Position numbers and translations under genes: made by a program. 64,000 nucleotides of DNA from Leucobacter aridicollis (GTDB lineage Bacteria; Actinomycetota; Actinomycetes; Actinomycetales; Microbacteriaceae). The notes beneath the pieces were generated by a model, which had not been told where the DNA came from, searched no databases, and saw nothing but the letters and a program-made list of their open reading frames with translations. Where the stretch lies: contig NZ_JACCBD010000001.1 of NCBI RefSeq assembly GCF_013409595.1, forward strand, positions 372,001 through 436,000, given 5' to 3'. Numbering within the stretch: position 1 is the first letter of the stretch; every line of letters starts with the position of its first letter. Of this stretch, positions 18,013 through 25,733 are shown piece after piece.

Positions 18013-18939
18013 CTACTGCGCGCTCGGGGCGAACGCGGGCTCCTCGCCCGTCAGCCGCACGTACAGCTCCCGGTAGCGCGCGTACGTCTGCTCGACGATC
18101 TCGGCGGGGAGCACGGGCGGTACGCCCTGCTTGTCCCAGTTCGCCGCAAGCCAGTTGCGCACGATCTGCTTGTCGAACGAGGCGAGCCGCTCCGCGCCCG
18201 AGAGCGTCTCATCGAAGTACGTCGACGCGTCCCAGTAGCGGGAGGAGTCGCTCGTGAGCACCTCGTCGGCGAGGACGAGCTCGCCGGTGACGGGATCCTT
18301 CCCGAACTCGAATTTCGTATCGGCGAGGACCACCCCGCGCTCCGCGGCGAGATCGCGGGCTTCGGTGAAGATCTTGAGGGAGGCATCCCGGAGGGCCTCC
18401 GCGACGTCCTGGCCGACAAGCTCAGCCGAGCGCTCGAACGTGATGTTTTCGTCGTGCTCGCCGAACGGGGCCTTGTACGCGGGGGTGTAGATCGGCTCCT
18501 CGAGCTGATCGCCGTCGTTCAGCCCTGCAGGCAACTCGATACCGCACACCGCCCCGGTCTGCTGGTACTCGACGAAACCCGAGCCGGTGAGCGCGCCACG
18601 CACGACGCACTCGACCGGGTACATCTCCAGCCGGCGGGACACGACCGCACGGTCGGCGACGGCCTCGGGCACGGCCGGGGATCCTTCGCCGATCGCGAGG
18701 TGGTTCGCAAGCGGGATCCGCGAGAACCACCAGTTCGACAGTGCCGTGAGCAGCGCGCCCTTCCCGGGGATCGGCGGTTCGAGCACGAAGTCGAACGCGC
18801 TCACCCGGTTGCTCGCGACGACGAGCAGGTACGGCGAGGTCGCGGCGTCGGTGCCCTCCGGAACGTAGAGGTCGCGTACCTTCCCTGAGTAGGTGTGTGA
18901 CCAGCCGGGCAGCGCGAGGGGAGTGGGAAGTACGTTCAC
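18013..18939 (-). CDS. purC: Phosphoribosylaminoimidazole-succinocarboxamide (SAICAR) synthase
   Basis: PurC ligates aspartate to CAIR. The 308-residue protein shows YSGKVRDLYVP, VASNRVSAFDFVLEPPIPGKG, ECVVRGALTGSGFVEYQ and LADTKFEFGKDP. The start is set at GTG 18939 because GAGAAT lies exactly 6 nt upstream (leaderless pattern), GWSHTYSGKVRD then falls at the normal distance, and a TTG seven codons upstream has no support. It is convergent with the gene on its left and a single unit. Confidence 0.93.
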   Translation of the reverse strand: MNVLPTPLALPGWSHTYSGKVRDLYVPEGTDAATSPYLLVVASNRVSAFDFVLEPPIPGKGALLTALSNWWFSRIPLANHLAIGEGSPAVPEAVADRAVVSRRLEMYPVECVVRGALTGSGFVEYQQTGAVCGIELPAGLNDGDQLEEPIYTPAYKAPFGEHDENITFERSAELVGQDVAEALRDASLKIFTEARDLAAERGVVLADTKFEFGKDPVTGELVLADEVLTSDSSRYWDASTYFDETLSGAERLASFDKQIVRNWLAANWDKQGVPPVLPAEIVEQTYARYRELYVRLTGEEPAFAPSAQ

Positions 18940-18945
18940 GCCCCC

Positions 18946-18951
18946 ATTCTC
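18946..18951 (-). promoter_or_regulatory. -10 hexamer of leaderless purC promoter
   Basis: GAGAAT on the minus strand, 6 nt before the GTG; the same hexamer and spacing occur before the gene at 21962. Confidence 0.5.
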
Positions 18952-19052
18952 CCACCTCAATTCGCGTCACCGGGTCACAGTGTTGCTTCCGGCGAGGTGC
19001 GTCGCGGTGAGCGCGAATAAGATGAGGGCAAGAGATCTGGAGGGTGAGTGCC

Positions 19053-19979
19053 ATGGCGGTTGTCGGACCGGTGATTGCGCGGATGCGGGCGAAGGCGCCG
19101 CGGGAGACCACGTGGCAGTACATCGCCCACCCCGAGCTCAGGGCCGAGTGGTGGCCGGACGTCGAACTCGACGTGGTCTTCGGCGGCGCGGTCGCCGAGC
19201 GCTGGACTGCCGAAAGCGGCGAGGCCGCGAGCCGCAACGCCGTCGGCACGGTCGACGTGCTCATCGAGGGCCACGCGCTCGGGTTCCGCTGGCGCGACGG
19301 CGACGACCCGCACGAGACCGCGGTGCTCATCACCTTCAGGTCGCAGGGCGACGAGACCGACATCATGGTGACGGAGACGGGGTTCGGTGTCTTCCCTGAC
19401 GCGTTCGAGCGCACCGCCGACGCCCAGCAGAGCTGGATCGATCTGCTCACCGACTATGTCGCCGCCATTCCCGGCGTCACTAGCGAAGCCGTGGCTATCG
19501 GGGACGAGGCGGACGTCTCGGCTGTTCAGGCCATTGCCGATGGTGATGGCGACGCGGAGCCTGCCGAGGACGTGCCCGTCGAAGAGCTTGGCGAAGCCGC
19601 TGAGGCTGATTTGGTTGATGCAGCCACTGAGGCCGGCGACGTCGCTGATGCTGGTCGTATGGACGAGGTCGAGGACGCTGCTGAGGGCACCGAGGTAGCT
19701 GGGCCTGAAGGGCTCGCTGAGCTCGATGGGGCTGACGAGGCCGACGTCTTGCTTGACGGGGACGACGTCGCTGACGCTGAGGATGCTTCGGAAGCCGAAG
19801 CCACTGATGAATCCGAACCAGACGCGGTGTCCGAAATCGAGGCGCTCTTTGAGGCCGAGGAGGCCGAGGAGGCTGAGGAGGCCGAGGACGCCGAGACCGA
19901 CCCGGCTGACGAGGAGGCCGAGGAGGAAGCGCTCGACTTCGATAGCCTCATCCGCGGTGACCTCGGGGACAAGCCCTAG
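19053..19979 (+). CDS. SRPBCC-like domain protein with a long acidic tail
   Basis: The 308-residue product has two parts. Residues 1-145 look like a START/SRPBCC-type polyketide-cyclase fold: PRETTWQYIAHPELRAEWWPDV, GTVDVLIEGHALGFRWRDGD, and a final helix with WIDLLTDYVA. Residues about 150-308 are almost entirely Asp, Glu and Ala, encoded partly by near-identical GAGGCCGAG codons, and end with LDFDSLIRGDLG. The acidic half is probably disordered; such tails often mediate protein contacts. The ATG at 19053 is favoured by CTGGAGG 9 nt upstream over the GTG at 19044. Function unknown. Confidence 0.7.
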   Translation: MAVVGPVIARMRAKAPRETTWQYIAHPELRAEWWPDVELDVVFGGAVAERWTAESGEAASRNAVGTVDVLIEGHALGFRWRDGDDPHETAVLITFRSQGDETDIMVTETGFGVFPDAFERTADAQQSWIDLLTDYVAAIPGVTSEAVAIGDEADVSAVQAIADGDGDAEPAEDVPVEELGEAAEADLVDAATEAGDVADAGRMDEVEDAAEGTEVAGPEGLAELDGADEADVLLDGDDVADAEDASEAEATDESEPDAVSEIEALFEAEEAEEAEEAEDAETDPADEEAEEEALDFDSLIRGDLGDKP

Positions 19980-20088
19980 GCATTCCACTGGCCCGTCGCG
20001 CCGGCCCCACCGCAGGCCCCAGGAGATGGGCAATACCGGTGATCCCCGGCGCCGCTCTCCACACCTCCGACCTCATCGAATGCAAAAA

Positions 20089-20133
20089 GCCGTCCGTATG
20101 CCCTCACTCTGAGAGGTCGGGCATACGAACGGC
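20089..20133 (-). terminator. Rho-independent terminator of purD
   Basis: A 15-bp stem with one mismatch (arms GCCGTCCGTATGCCC and GGGCATACGAACGGC) is followed on the minus strand by TTTTTGCA, a classic intrinsic terminator downstream of purD. Confidence 0.85.
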
Positions 20134-20146
20134 AGATCACATAGGC

Positions 20147-20191
20147 AACGTGCGCGGTGCGAACATGCGCGGTGCGAACGTGCGCAGTGCG
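20147..20191. repeat. Three 15-bp tandem repeats downstream of purD
   Basis: AACGTGCGCGGTGCG, AACATGCGCGGTGCG and AACGTGCGCAGTGCG lie head to tail between the purD stop and its terminator. Units differ at one position each. Confidence 0.8.
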
Positions 20192-20231
20192 CTTGAGTGG
20201 GCCGCCCATGCGCCGGACAGCTCCGGGGCGA

Positions 20232-21494
20232 CTAGGCCACGCGCTCCGCGATGTCGGTGCGGAACTGGCCGCCCTCGAGATCGATCTCGTTCATCGCGGA
20301 GTAGGCACGCGCCCGCGCCTCGGCGAAGTTCTGCCCGCGCGACACGACGCCGAGCACGCGCCCGCCCGTCGCGACCCAACCACCGGATGGGGTGCGCGCG
20401 GTCGCAGCGTGCACGAGGTGCACCCCGGTGACGGCCTCAGCGGCCTCCAGACCCGTGATCTCCCGGCCCGTCGCGACGTCGCCTGGGTAGCCCTCGCTCG
20501 CAAGCACGACGATCATTGCCGGCTCCTCGGAGAACTCGGGGGCCGGGAGCGAGGCGAGGTCGCCCTGTGCCGCAGCGAGCAGGTAGGAGCTCAGCGGCGA
20601 CTCGAGCCGGGCGAGCACGACCTGCGTCTCGGGGTCGCCGAAGCGCGCGTTGAACTCGATGACCTTAACGCCCTTGGACGTGACGATGAGGCCGCAATAC
20701 AGCAACCCGATGAACGGGGTGCCCTCAGCTTCAAGCTGTCGCACCGTCGGAATGGCGACGTCGTGCTTGATCTCCTCGATGAATGCCTCAGTGCCGCCTG
20801 GCAGCCACGGCAGCGGCGAGTATGCACCCATGCCGCCGGTGTTCGGTCCCTGATCGCCGTCGAAGATGCGCTTGTAGTCCTGCGCTGGGGTGAGCGCGAC
20901 GACGTCGTGGCCGTCCGCGAAGAAGAAGAGTGAGACCTCCTGGCCGTCGAGGAACTCCTCGACAAGCACCTCGCCGTGCGGGGCCCAGGTCGCGATGTGG
21001 TCGATCGCGGCGTCGCGGTCCTCGGTGACGAGCACGCCCTTGCCTGCAGCGAGGCCGTCCGCCTTCACGACGTACGGGGCGCCGAACTCGTCGAGCACGG
21101 CGCCGGCCTCGGCCGCGTTCGCAACCTTCGCCGCGCGACCGGTGGGGACGCCAGCCTCGTCCATGATGCGCTTCGCGAACGCCTTCGAACCCTCGAGCTG
21201 GGCGGCGTCGGCGTTCGGACCGAACACGGGGACGCCGCCGGCACGCAGCGGGTCGGCGACGCCAGCAACGAGTGGCGCTTCGGGGCCGACAATCACGAGG
21301 TCGAATCCGCGGTCGGAGACGAACTTCGTGACGGCGTCGGGGTCGGTGAAGGCGAGATCGACGGTCTCAACGCCGCTCGCGGCGATGCCAGCGTTACCTG
21401 GCGCGCAGACGATGCTGTGCTCAGCGTCTTCGGAGAGCAGGGACAGGACGATGGCGTGTTCGCGGGCACCCGGCCCCAGGACGAGAATCTTCAC
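20232..21494 (-). CDS. purD: Phosphoribosylamine-glycine ligase (GARS)
   Basis: PurD joins glycine to phosphoribosylamine. The 420-residue ATP-grasp protein has MKILVLGPGAREHAI, VIVGPEAPLVAGVAD, YVVKADGLAAGKGV, DYKRIFDGDQGPNTGGMGAY and EFNARFGDPETQ. The GTG start has TATCCT 6 nt upstream, giving a leaderless transcript from a promoter shared with the divergent SCP-like gene. It ends 41 bp before a tandem-repeat tract. Confidence 0.95.
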   Translation of the reverse strand: MKILVLGPGAREHAIVLSLLSEDAEHSIVCAPGNAGIAASGVETVDLAFTDPDAVTKFVSDRGFDLVIVGPEAPLVAGVADPLRAGGVPVFGPNADAAQLEGSKAFAKRIMDEAGVPTGRAAKVANAAEAGAVLDEFGAPYVVKADGLAAGKGVLVTEDRDAAIDHIATWAPHGEVLVEEFLDGQEVSLFFFADGHDVVALTPAQDYKRIFDGDQGPNTGGMGAYSPLPWLPGGTEAFIEEIKHDVAIPTVRQLEAEGTPFIGLLYCGLIVTSKGVKVIEFNARFGDPETQVVLARLESPLSSYLLAAAQGDLASLPAPEFSEEPAMIVVLASEGYPGDVATGREITGLEAAEAVTGVHLVHAATARTPSGGWVATGGRVLGVVSRGQNFAEARARAYSAMNEIDLEGGQFRTDIAERVA

Positions 21495-21500
21495 CCCTCA

Positions 21501-21510
21501 AGGATAGTCT
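21501..21510. promoter_or_regulatory. Overlapping divergent -10 elements (purD / SCP-like gene)
   Basis: AGGATAGTCT contains TAGTCT on the plus strand (21505-21510) and TATCCT on the minus strand (21501-21506), sharing the central TA. Each lies 6 nt before its start codon (ATG 21517, GTG 21494), so one near-symmetric element could drive two leaderless transcripts. Confidence 0.65.
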
Positions 21511-21516
21511 GGGCAG

Positions 21517-21882
21517 ATGGCCAGACGCAGGATCCAAGCGGCAGACGGGCTCGCCGCGCTCGCCGCCGTCGAAGCGGGAAGCACCGAACGCGCCGACATC
21601 GCGACGTCGGTGCGCTTCCTCCTTGAGGAACTCGCCGAGCTCGCGCCCGGCAAGTCCGTCGAGGTGCGGGTGCCGCCGTTTGGCGCGGTGCAGTGCGTTG
21701 GGGGGCTCACGCACACGCGGGGGACACCGCCGAACGTCATCGAGATGGATGCGGAAACCTGGATCGGGATCGCGACGGGCCGACTCGCCTGGGACGAGGC
21801 GCTCGAGACGGCGCGTGTGCTCGCGTCGGGCTCACGCGCGAACCTCGAGGGGCTGCTCCCCATCGTTCGACGGCGCGCCTGA
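21517..21882 (+). CDS. Sterol-carrier-family-like small protein
   Basis: This 121-residue protein resembles the short sterol carrier (SCP-2-like) proteins that actinobacteria often encode beside purine genes. It has a helical N-terminus, a VEVRVPPFGAVQCVGGLTHTRGT strand pair and the typical end NVIEMDAETWIGIATGRLAWDEAL. These proteins bind hydrophobic ligands; the ligand here is unknown. The ATG is placed by the shared divergent promoter, with only 22 bp between it and the purD start. Confidence 0.7.
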   Translation: MARRRIQAADGLAALAAVEAGSTERADIATSVRFLLEELAELAPGKSVEVRVPPFGAVQCVGGLTHTRGTPPNVIEMDAETWIGIATGRLAWDEALETARVLASGSRANLEGLLPIVRRRA

Positions 21883-21949
21883 GCGCTGCACGCGGCGCGC
21901 GTGCCCGGCCCGGGTTTCGGCTCCGACGAAACCCACACACGAAACCTGA

Positions 21950-21955
21950 GAGAAT
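21950..21955 (+). promoter_or_regulatory. Candidate -10 of leaderless membrane-protein gene
   Basis: GAGAAT, 6 nt before the ATG at 21962. It deviates from TANNNT at the first position but equals the purC element. Confidence 0.45.
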
Positions 21956-21961
21956 AGCCCC

Positions 21962-22378
21962 ATGTCAAGCGAAACTCAGCAGTCTGTCGAACTCCAGCGA
22001 TCGGTCCGCATTGGCCGGCTGTTGATCGTCGGCGCAATCGCTGGCGCGCTCGTTGGCGCGCTCGTCACGACGTTCTACAAGGTGCCGGAGGGGGCCCTGT
22101 ACTCGCTCGGCCAAATTGCCGGCTTCATGCTGATCATCGGCGGCGCGGCCGGGCTCATGCTGGGTGGGCTGCTCGCCCTGATCCTGAGCGCCATCGCGAA
22201 GCGGAAGCGCGGTACTGCCGTGCTTGAGCACACCGTCGTCGTTGGCGAGGGGCTCGAGCCTGTGGCCGACGATGCGACGCCGACTGACGGCACCGTAGCC
22301 GATACCCCGCGCGACGATGTTCCTGCGGAACCGCGTGCCCCGCAGGCTGTCGAAAAAACTGAGGAAGAACGCGGCTGA
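21962..22378 (+). CDS. Small two-helix membrane protein, unknown function
   Basis: The 138-residue protein has two transmembrane helices (about residues 20-40 and 50-78, the second Gly-rich: GFMLIIGGAAGLMLGGLLALILSA starts it). A basic KRKRG stop-transfer and an acidic, disordered tail of about 55 residues follow. It is not recognised beyond being a common actinobacterial membrane protein. It lies 52 bp upstream of tatA and may be co-transcribed with it. Confidence 0.65.
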   Translation: MSSETQQSVELQRSVRIGRLLIVGAIAGALVGALVTTFYKVPEGALYSLGQIAGFMLIIGGAAGLMLGGLLALILSAIAKRKRGTAVLEHTVVVGEGLEPVADDATPTDGTVADTPRDDVPAEPRAPQAVEKTEEERG

Positions 22379-22430
22379 CGCGCAGCACTCTGTGCAATAA
22401 TCAGCCAGTTCGTATTGAAAGGGGCTCGTC

Positions 22431-22640
22431 ATGATTCAAGGACTGAGCGGACCGCACCTCATTGCCATCGTCTTCATTATCGTGCTGCTGTTCGGCGCAC
22501 CGAAGCTGCCCGCGCTCGCGAAGAGCCTCGGCCAGTCGGCAAAGATCCTGAAGCGCGAGGTATCGAGCGACGACCCCGTGGACGGCGAGACTCAGCCGTC
22601 CGAGCCCACGAAGCCGAGCGGCTCCGCCGGCGCGAACTGA
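22431..22640 (+). CDS. tatA: Twin-arginine translocase subunit TatA, copy 1
   Basis: TatA oligomers form the pore that exports folded proteins. The 69-residue product has a single short helix (IAIVFIIVLLF), the hinge FGAPKLPALAKSLGQS and an amphipathic helix KILKREV, then an acidic/Pro tail. GAAAGGGG lies upstream of the ATG. A second copy follows 140 bp downstream. The Phe of the usual FGxxKLPxLxxxxGxxxxxF motif is replaced in the amphipathic helix. Confidence 0.88.
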   Translation: MIQGLSGPHLIAIVFIIVLLFGAPKLPALAKSLGQSAKILKREVSSDDPVDGETQPSEPTKPSGSAGAN

Positions 22641-22780
22641 TATCGCGCGCGGCTCGGCCCGGGCGGCGGCTGCCAGGGGTCGGCTCCGCCACCACCGGCT
22701 TTCCCAGGGTTCTTCGCGCGGCAAACCGTGAACTGCGGTAGTTTTGTTGGAAGCGTTGAACAGCGAGGAGTGCGTTAATC

Positions 22781-22993
22781 ATGATCGGCAACATGGGTGG
22801 TCCCACCCTCATCGTCATTGTCTTTATTGTGCTGCTGTTGTTTGGCGCGCCCAAGCTGCCCGCGCTCGCGAAGAGCCTTGGCCAGTCGATGAAGATCCTG
22901 AAGAAGGAAGTCCGCTCGGACGACGACACGACGAGCAAAACGGACGACGCCCCCAAGGGCGATGACCCCGACGCTCCGAAGAAGAGCGAATAG
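22781..22993 (+). CDS. tatA: Twin-arginine translocase subunit TatA, copy 2
   Basis: The 70-residue paralogue of the preceding gene is almost identical through the hinge and amphipathic helix (LFGAPKLPALAKSLGQSMKILKKEV), while the tails diverge. This pattern fits a tandem duplication in which only the membrane and hinge parts are constrained. A TAGTTT hexamer around 22739 may be its own promoter element. It ends before a strong terminator. Confidence 0.88.
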   Translation: MIGNMGGPTLIVIVFIVLLLFGAPKLPALAKSLGQSMKILKKEVRSDDDTTSKTDDAPKGDDPDAPKKSE

Positions 22994-23013
22994 CGCACTT
23001 CCCCCAGACATTT

Positions 23014-23048
23014 GAAGCCGCCGTGTTCATCGCGAACACGGCGGCTTC
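23014..23048. terminator. Convergent terminator, tatA copy 2 / PucR-type regulator
   Basis: A perfect 15-bp stem, GAAGCCGCCGTGTTC and its complement, closes on an ATCGC loop between the converging genes. Confidence 0.85.
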
Positions 23049-23059
23049 GTCGTTTCCGC

Positions 23060-24220
23060 TCAGACGACCCGCTGGTCCTCGGATCCTCCAGCGACGGCGA
23101 GCGCCCAGGCAACCTCGACCAGCGTGTCGAACTCGCCGAGCGAGGACTCCGTCAGCTCTTCGAATTTCTGCATCCGGTACCGCAGCGTGTTCGGGTGCAC
23201 CGGCAGGCTCTTCGCTGCGGCGTCCACGCGAAGTCCGTGCCCGATGAAGGCGCGGATCGAGTCGAGGATGAGCGCGCCGAACTCACCTTCTGCGAGCACA
23301 GGTTCGATGTAACTGCGACGGAGAAACTCGTTGAGGGACGGCGAGGCTGGCACACCGATCCGCCAGCTTAGGTCGGCGAGCGTGTTCCGCCCCTGTCGGC
23401 CCAAGAGCTCGGCTGCCGCTTGCAGCTGCTGCGCAAGCCTGTGCGACTCTGGGAGCGTGTGCCAGTCGCCGAGTGAGCCCTCGGAGTAGCTGATGGTGTC
23501 GGGCAGCGTCTGATCGGCCGGAAGGTAGCCGGCGGCTCGACCCTGGTCGAGGTAGAGCGTGTCGGGCAGCGGTGCGCTCAGGGGCACGGGGAGCGGTCCA
23601 GTGACGACCGCCCGGATGGGCCCTGCTTCCGAGAGGCGCGCACCCGCGGCACGGTGCTCAGCATCGGTGAGATCTCCCGCGAGCAGTCGCCTGATCCACT
23701 GCTCCTGCTCCTGCTTCCGCGCGACCTCATCGGCGATCTGGATCTCCCGGTAGGCAAGCGAGATCCTGGCCGAGAAGGTGTCACCGAGATCCCAAAGCAA
23801 CGTCGACGCGCGAAGCGCGATCTGGGGGTCAAGCCCGCGCTCGCTTGTTCGCGCAATGACGCGGCTCTGGATCTCTCGAAGTGACTCGCGAAACCCTCCC
23901 ATGATGTCGGTGATCGACAGTCCCTGAGCCAGCCGCTGGTGGGTCGACAGCGCGGCCTCCCAGATCTGCTCGGGCGGGGGGATGACGCCCGACCGCAGCG
24001 TCTGGATTGCGAGCGCGCGATTGCGGCCGACCGCCTCGATGAGATCTGCGCTCGGCACGCTCGCGTACGCGGGAAACTGCGCCCTGCCGCGGTCGATGAC
24101 GGCATCCGCGATGGATTCGTCCCGCGCGAGCTCGTCGAGGATCGCGTCGAACCGCGCAGCGGTGGCCGCGCTGATGGCGGTGTGGGCTGCTGGGCCCGCG
24201 GGAAGGTCTGGCGTGGTCAT
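23060..24220 (-). CDS. PucR-family transcriptional regulator
   Basis: This 386-residue regulator ends in the PucR/CdaR-type helix-turn-helix: GHGLRVDAAAKSLPVHPNTLRYRMQKFEEL (given here as a segment at about residues 330-360). The N-terminal two thirds is a helical sensory region of the RsbRD/GGDEF-like PucR class. The ATG at 24220 has GAGGG 6-10 nt upstream; an ORF extension of 22 codons is not needed. It is divergent from the transporter-thiolase-ligase-SDR operon and likely controls it in response to the imported acid or its CoA ester, by analogy. Confidence 0.82.
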   Translation of the reverse strand: MTTPDLPAGPAAHTAISAATAARFDAILDELARDESIADAVIDRGRAQFPAYASVPSADLIEAVGRNRALAIQTLRSGVIPPPEQIWEAALSTHQRLAQGLSITDIMGGFRESLREIQSRVIARTSERGLDPQIALRASTLLWDLGDTFSARISLAYREIQIADEVARKQEQEQWIRRLLAGDLTDAEHRAAGARLSEAGPIRAVVTGPLPVPLSAPLPDTLYLDQGRAAGYLPADQTLPDTISYSEGSLGDWHTLPESHRLAQQLQAAAELLGRQGRNTLADLSWRIGVPASPSLNEFLRRSYIEPVLAEGEFGALILDSIRAFIGHGLRVDAAAKSLPVHPNTLRYRMQKFEELTESSLGEFDTLVEVAWALAVAGGSEDQRVV

Positions 24221-24269
24221 CGGCACCCTCGATCCTCGTTGGAAAAAAGCATGGCCAGAGGCAAAATCT

Positions 24270-24325
24270 CTTGGAATTCTAGCCATTGCTTGGAAGTTTC
24301 GACAACGTCAGACTCGATTCCGAGT
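24270..24325. promoter_or_regulatory. Candidate operator region in PucR/MFS intergenic
   Basis: Within 169 bp of divergent spacer, CTTGGAA occurs twice as direct repeats (24270-24276 and 24289-24295, 19 bp apart), and ACTCG-ATTC-CGAGT is an inverted repeat at 24312-24325. These are candidate sites for the PucR-type regulator; no further evidence supports them. Confidence 0.35.
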
Positions 24326-24389
24326 GAAGCGTACAGCCACGAGGGCCGCCACCCGGCAGGTGCTCCCGGCTACAACAAGGAGGTTGGCG

Positions 24390-25733
24390 TTGACCGCACA
24401 CACAGAATCATTGGTGCCCAGTCAGGGCAGGAACACAGCAGCCGTCTCGGGGCCGAGGCCGCTCAACGGTCCGAAGCAGCTGCTCGCTGCGTCCGTCGGG
24501 AACGCCGTCGAATGGTTCGACTGGTACATCTACTCGATCCTGGCCATCTACTTCTCGACGCAGTTCTTCCCTGCCGACGCTGAGAGCAGCCTGGTGCCGC
24601 TCCTGGGCACCATGGCGGTCTTCGCCGTCGGATTCTTCGCGCGGCCACTCGGCGGGTTGCTCATCGGCTACCTCGCCGACAGGTTCGGACGCAAACGGAT
24701 TCTCGTGCTGACGGTGCTCGGCATGGGCGCTGGCTCGCTCATGATTGCGTTCTCGCCGACCTACGCGCAGATCGGTGTGTTCGCACCGCTCATCCTCGTC
24801 GTCGCCCGACTCGTGCAGGGGCTGTCCGCGGGCGGTGAGTACGCTGCGAGCTCGGCGTTGCTCGTCGAATCCGCCCCGACCGGCAAGCGCGGGTTCTATT
24901 CGAGCTTCTTCTACATCAGCGCGACCTCGGCGAACCTGCTTGCGATCGGCATTGCCGCGCTCCTCACGCAGTTGCTGCCCGCTGAAGACATGCGATCGTG
25001 GGGGTGGCGTATCCCGTTTGTCGTCGGCGCGGTCGCGGCGCTCATCGCGCTGTGGGTCCGTTCGCACGCCGCGGAGACGCTCCACGAGGACCAGATTGCC
25101 GCAGCCTCTGCGAGTCGCGGCACGGCGGAGCGGGTCAGGCTGTTCTCGTTCCTCAAGCATCACCCGAAGAGCGTGTTCTTCGTATTCGGCATGACCGCGT
25201 CTTCGGCGATCGTGTTCTACATCTGGACGGGCTTTCTTCCGACGTACGCCAATATCGCTGTCGGTTTCGACGTCACACAGGGCCTGTCAGCAAGCCTCAT
25301 TTCGCTCACGTGGTTCCTGGTGTTGCAGCCCGTGATGGGCGCGCTGTCGGACCGGTTCGGCAGGAAGCCATTCCTCATCGCGTTCGGTGTCTTCTTTACC
25401 GTTGCCACGGTGCCGTTGCTGGGCTCCCTCAACGATTCCTTCGCAAGCTTCCTCGCGGTGCAGCTCCTTGGCGTGACGTTCATCGCAGCCGCGACCTCGA
25501 TCGTTCAGGCCGTCTTCAGCGAGTTGTTCCCGCGCACGTTGCGTTCGGCCGGGATTGGGTTCCCGTACGCGGTCTCCGTCGCCCTCTTCGGCGGCACCGC
25601 GCCGTACGTCGCGACGTGGATGGCCTCGCAGGGCAACATCGGTGGCTTCGCCTGGTACGTCGCCGGCATCAGCCTGGTCTCGCTCATCATCATGTGCTTT
25701 GTCCCTGAAACCTACAAGAAGGAGCTCGACTAA
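24390..25733 (+). CDS. MFS transporter, metabolite:H+ symporter (MHS/ProP-like)
   Basis: The 447-residue protein has 12 predicted helices. It begins GNAVEWFDWYIYS, the hallmark of the MHS subfamily (KgtP, ProP, shikimate and aromatic-acid carriers), followed by FFARPLGGLLIGYLADRFGRK and GLSAGGEY. It would import an organic acid with protons. The TTG start at 24390 is chosen because AAGGAGG ends 6 nt upstream; no ATG or GTG fits. Its stop overlaps the thiolase start (TAATG). Confidence 0.87.
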   Translation: MTAHTESLVPSQGRNTAAVSGPRPLNGPKQLLAASVGNAVEWFDWYIYSILAIYFSTQFFPADAESSLVPLLGTMAVFAVGFFARPLGGLLIGYLADRFGRKRILVLTVLGMGAGSLMIAFSPTYAQIGVFAPLILVVARLVQGLSAGGEYAASSALLVESAPTGKRGFYSSFFYISATSANLLAIGIAALLTQLLPAEDMRSWGWRIPFVVGAVAALIALWVRSHAAETLHEDQIAAASASRGTAERVRLFSFLKHHPKSVFFVFGMTASSAIVFYIWTGFLPTYANIAVGFDVTQGLSASLISLTWFLVLQPVMGALSDRFGRKPFLIAFGVFFTVATVPLLGSLNDSFASFLAVQLLGVTFIAAATSIVQAVFSELFPRTLRSAGIGFPYAVSVALFGGTAPYVATWMASQGNIGGFAWYVAGISLVSLIIMCFVPETYKKELD

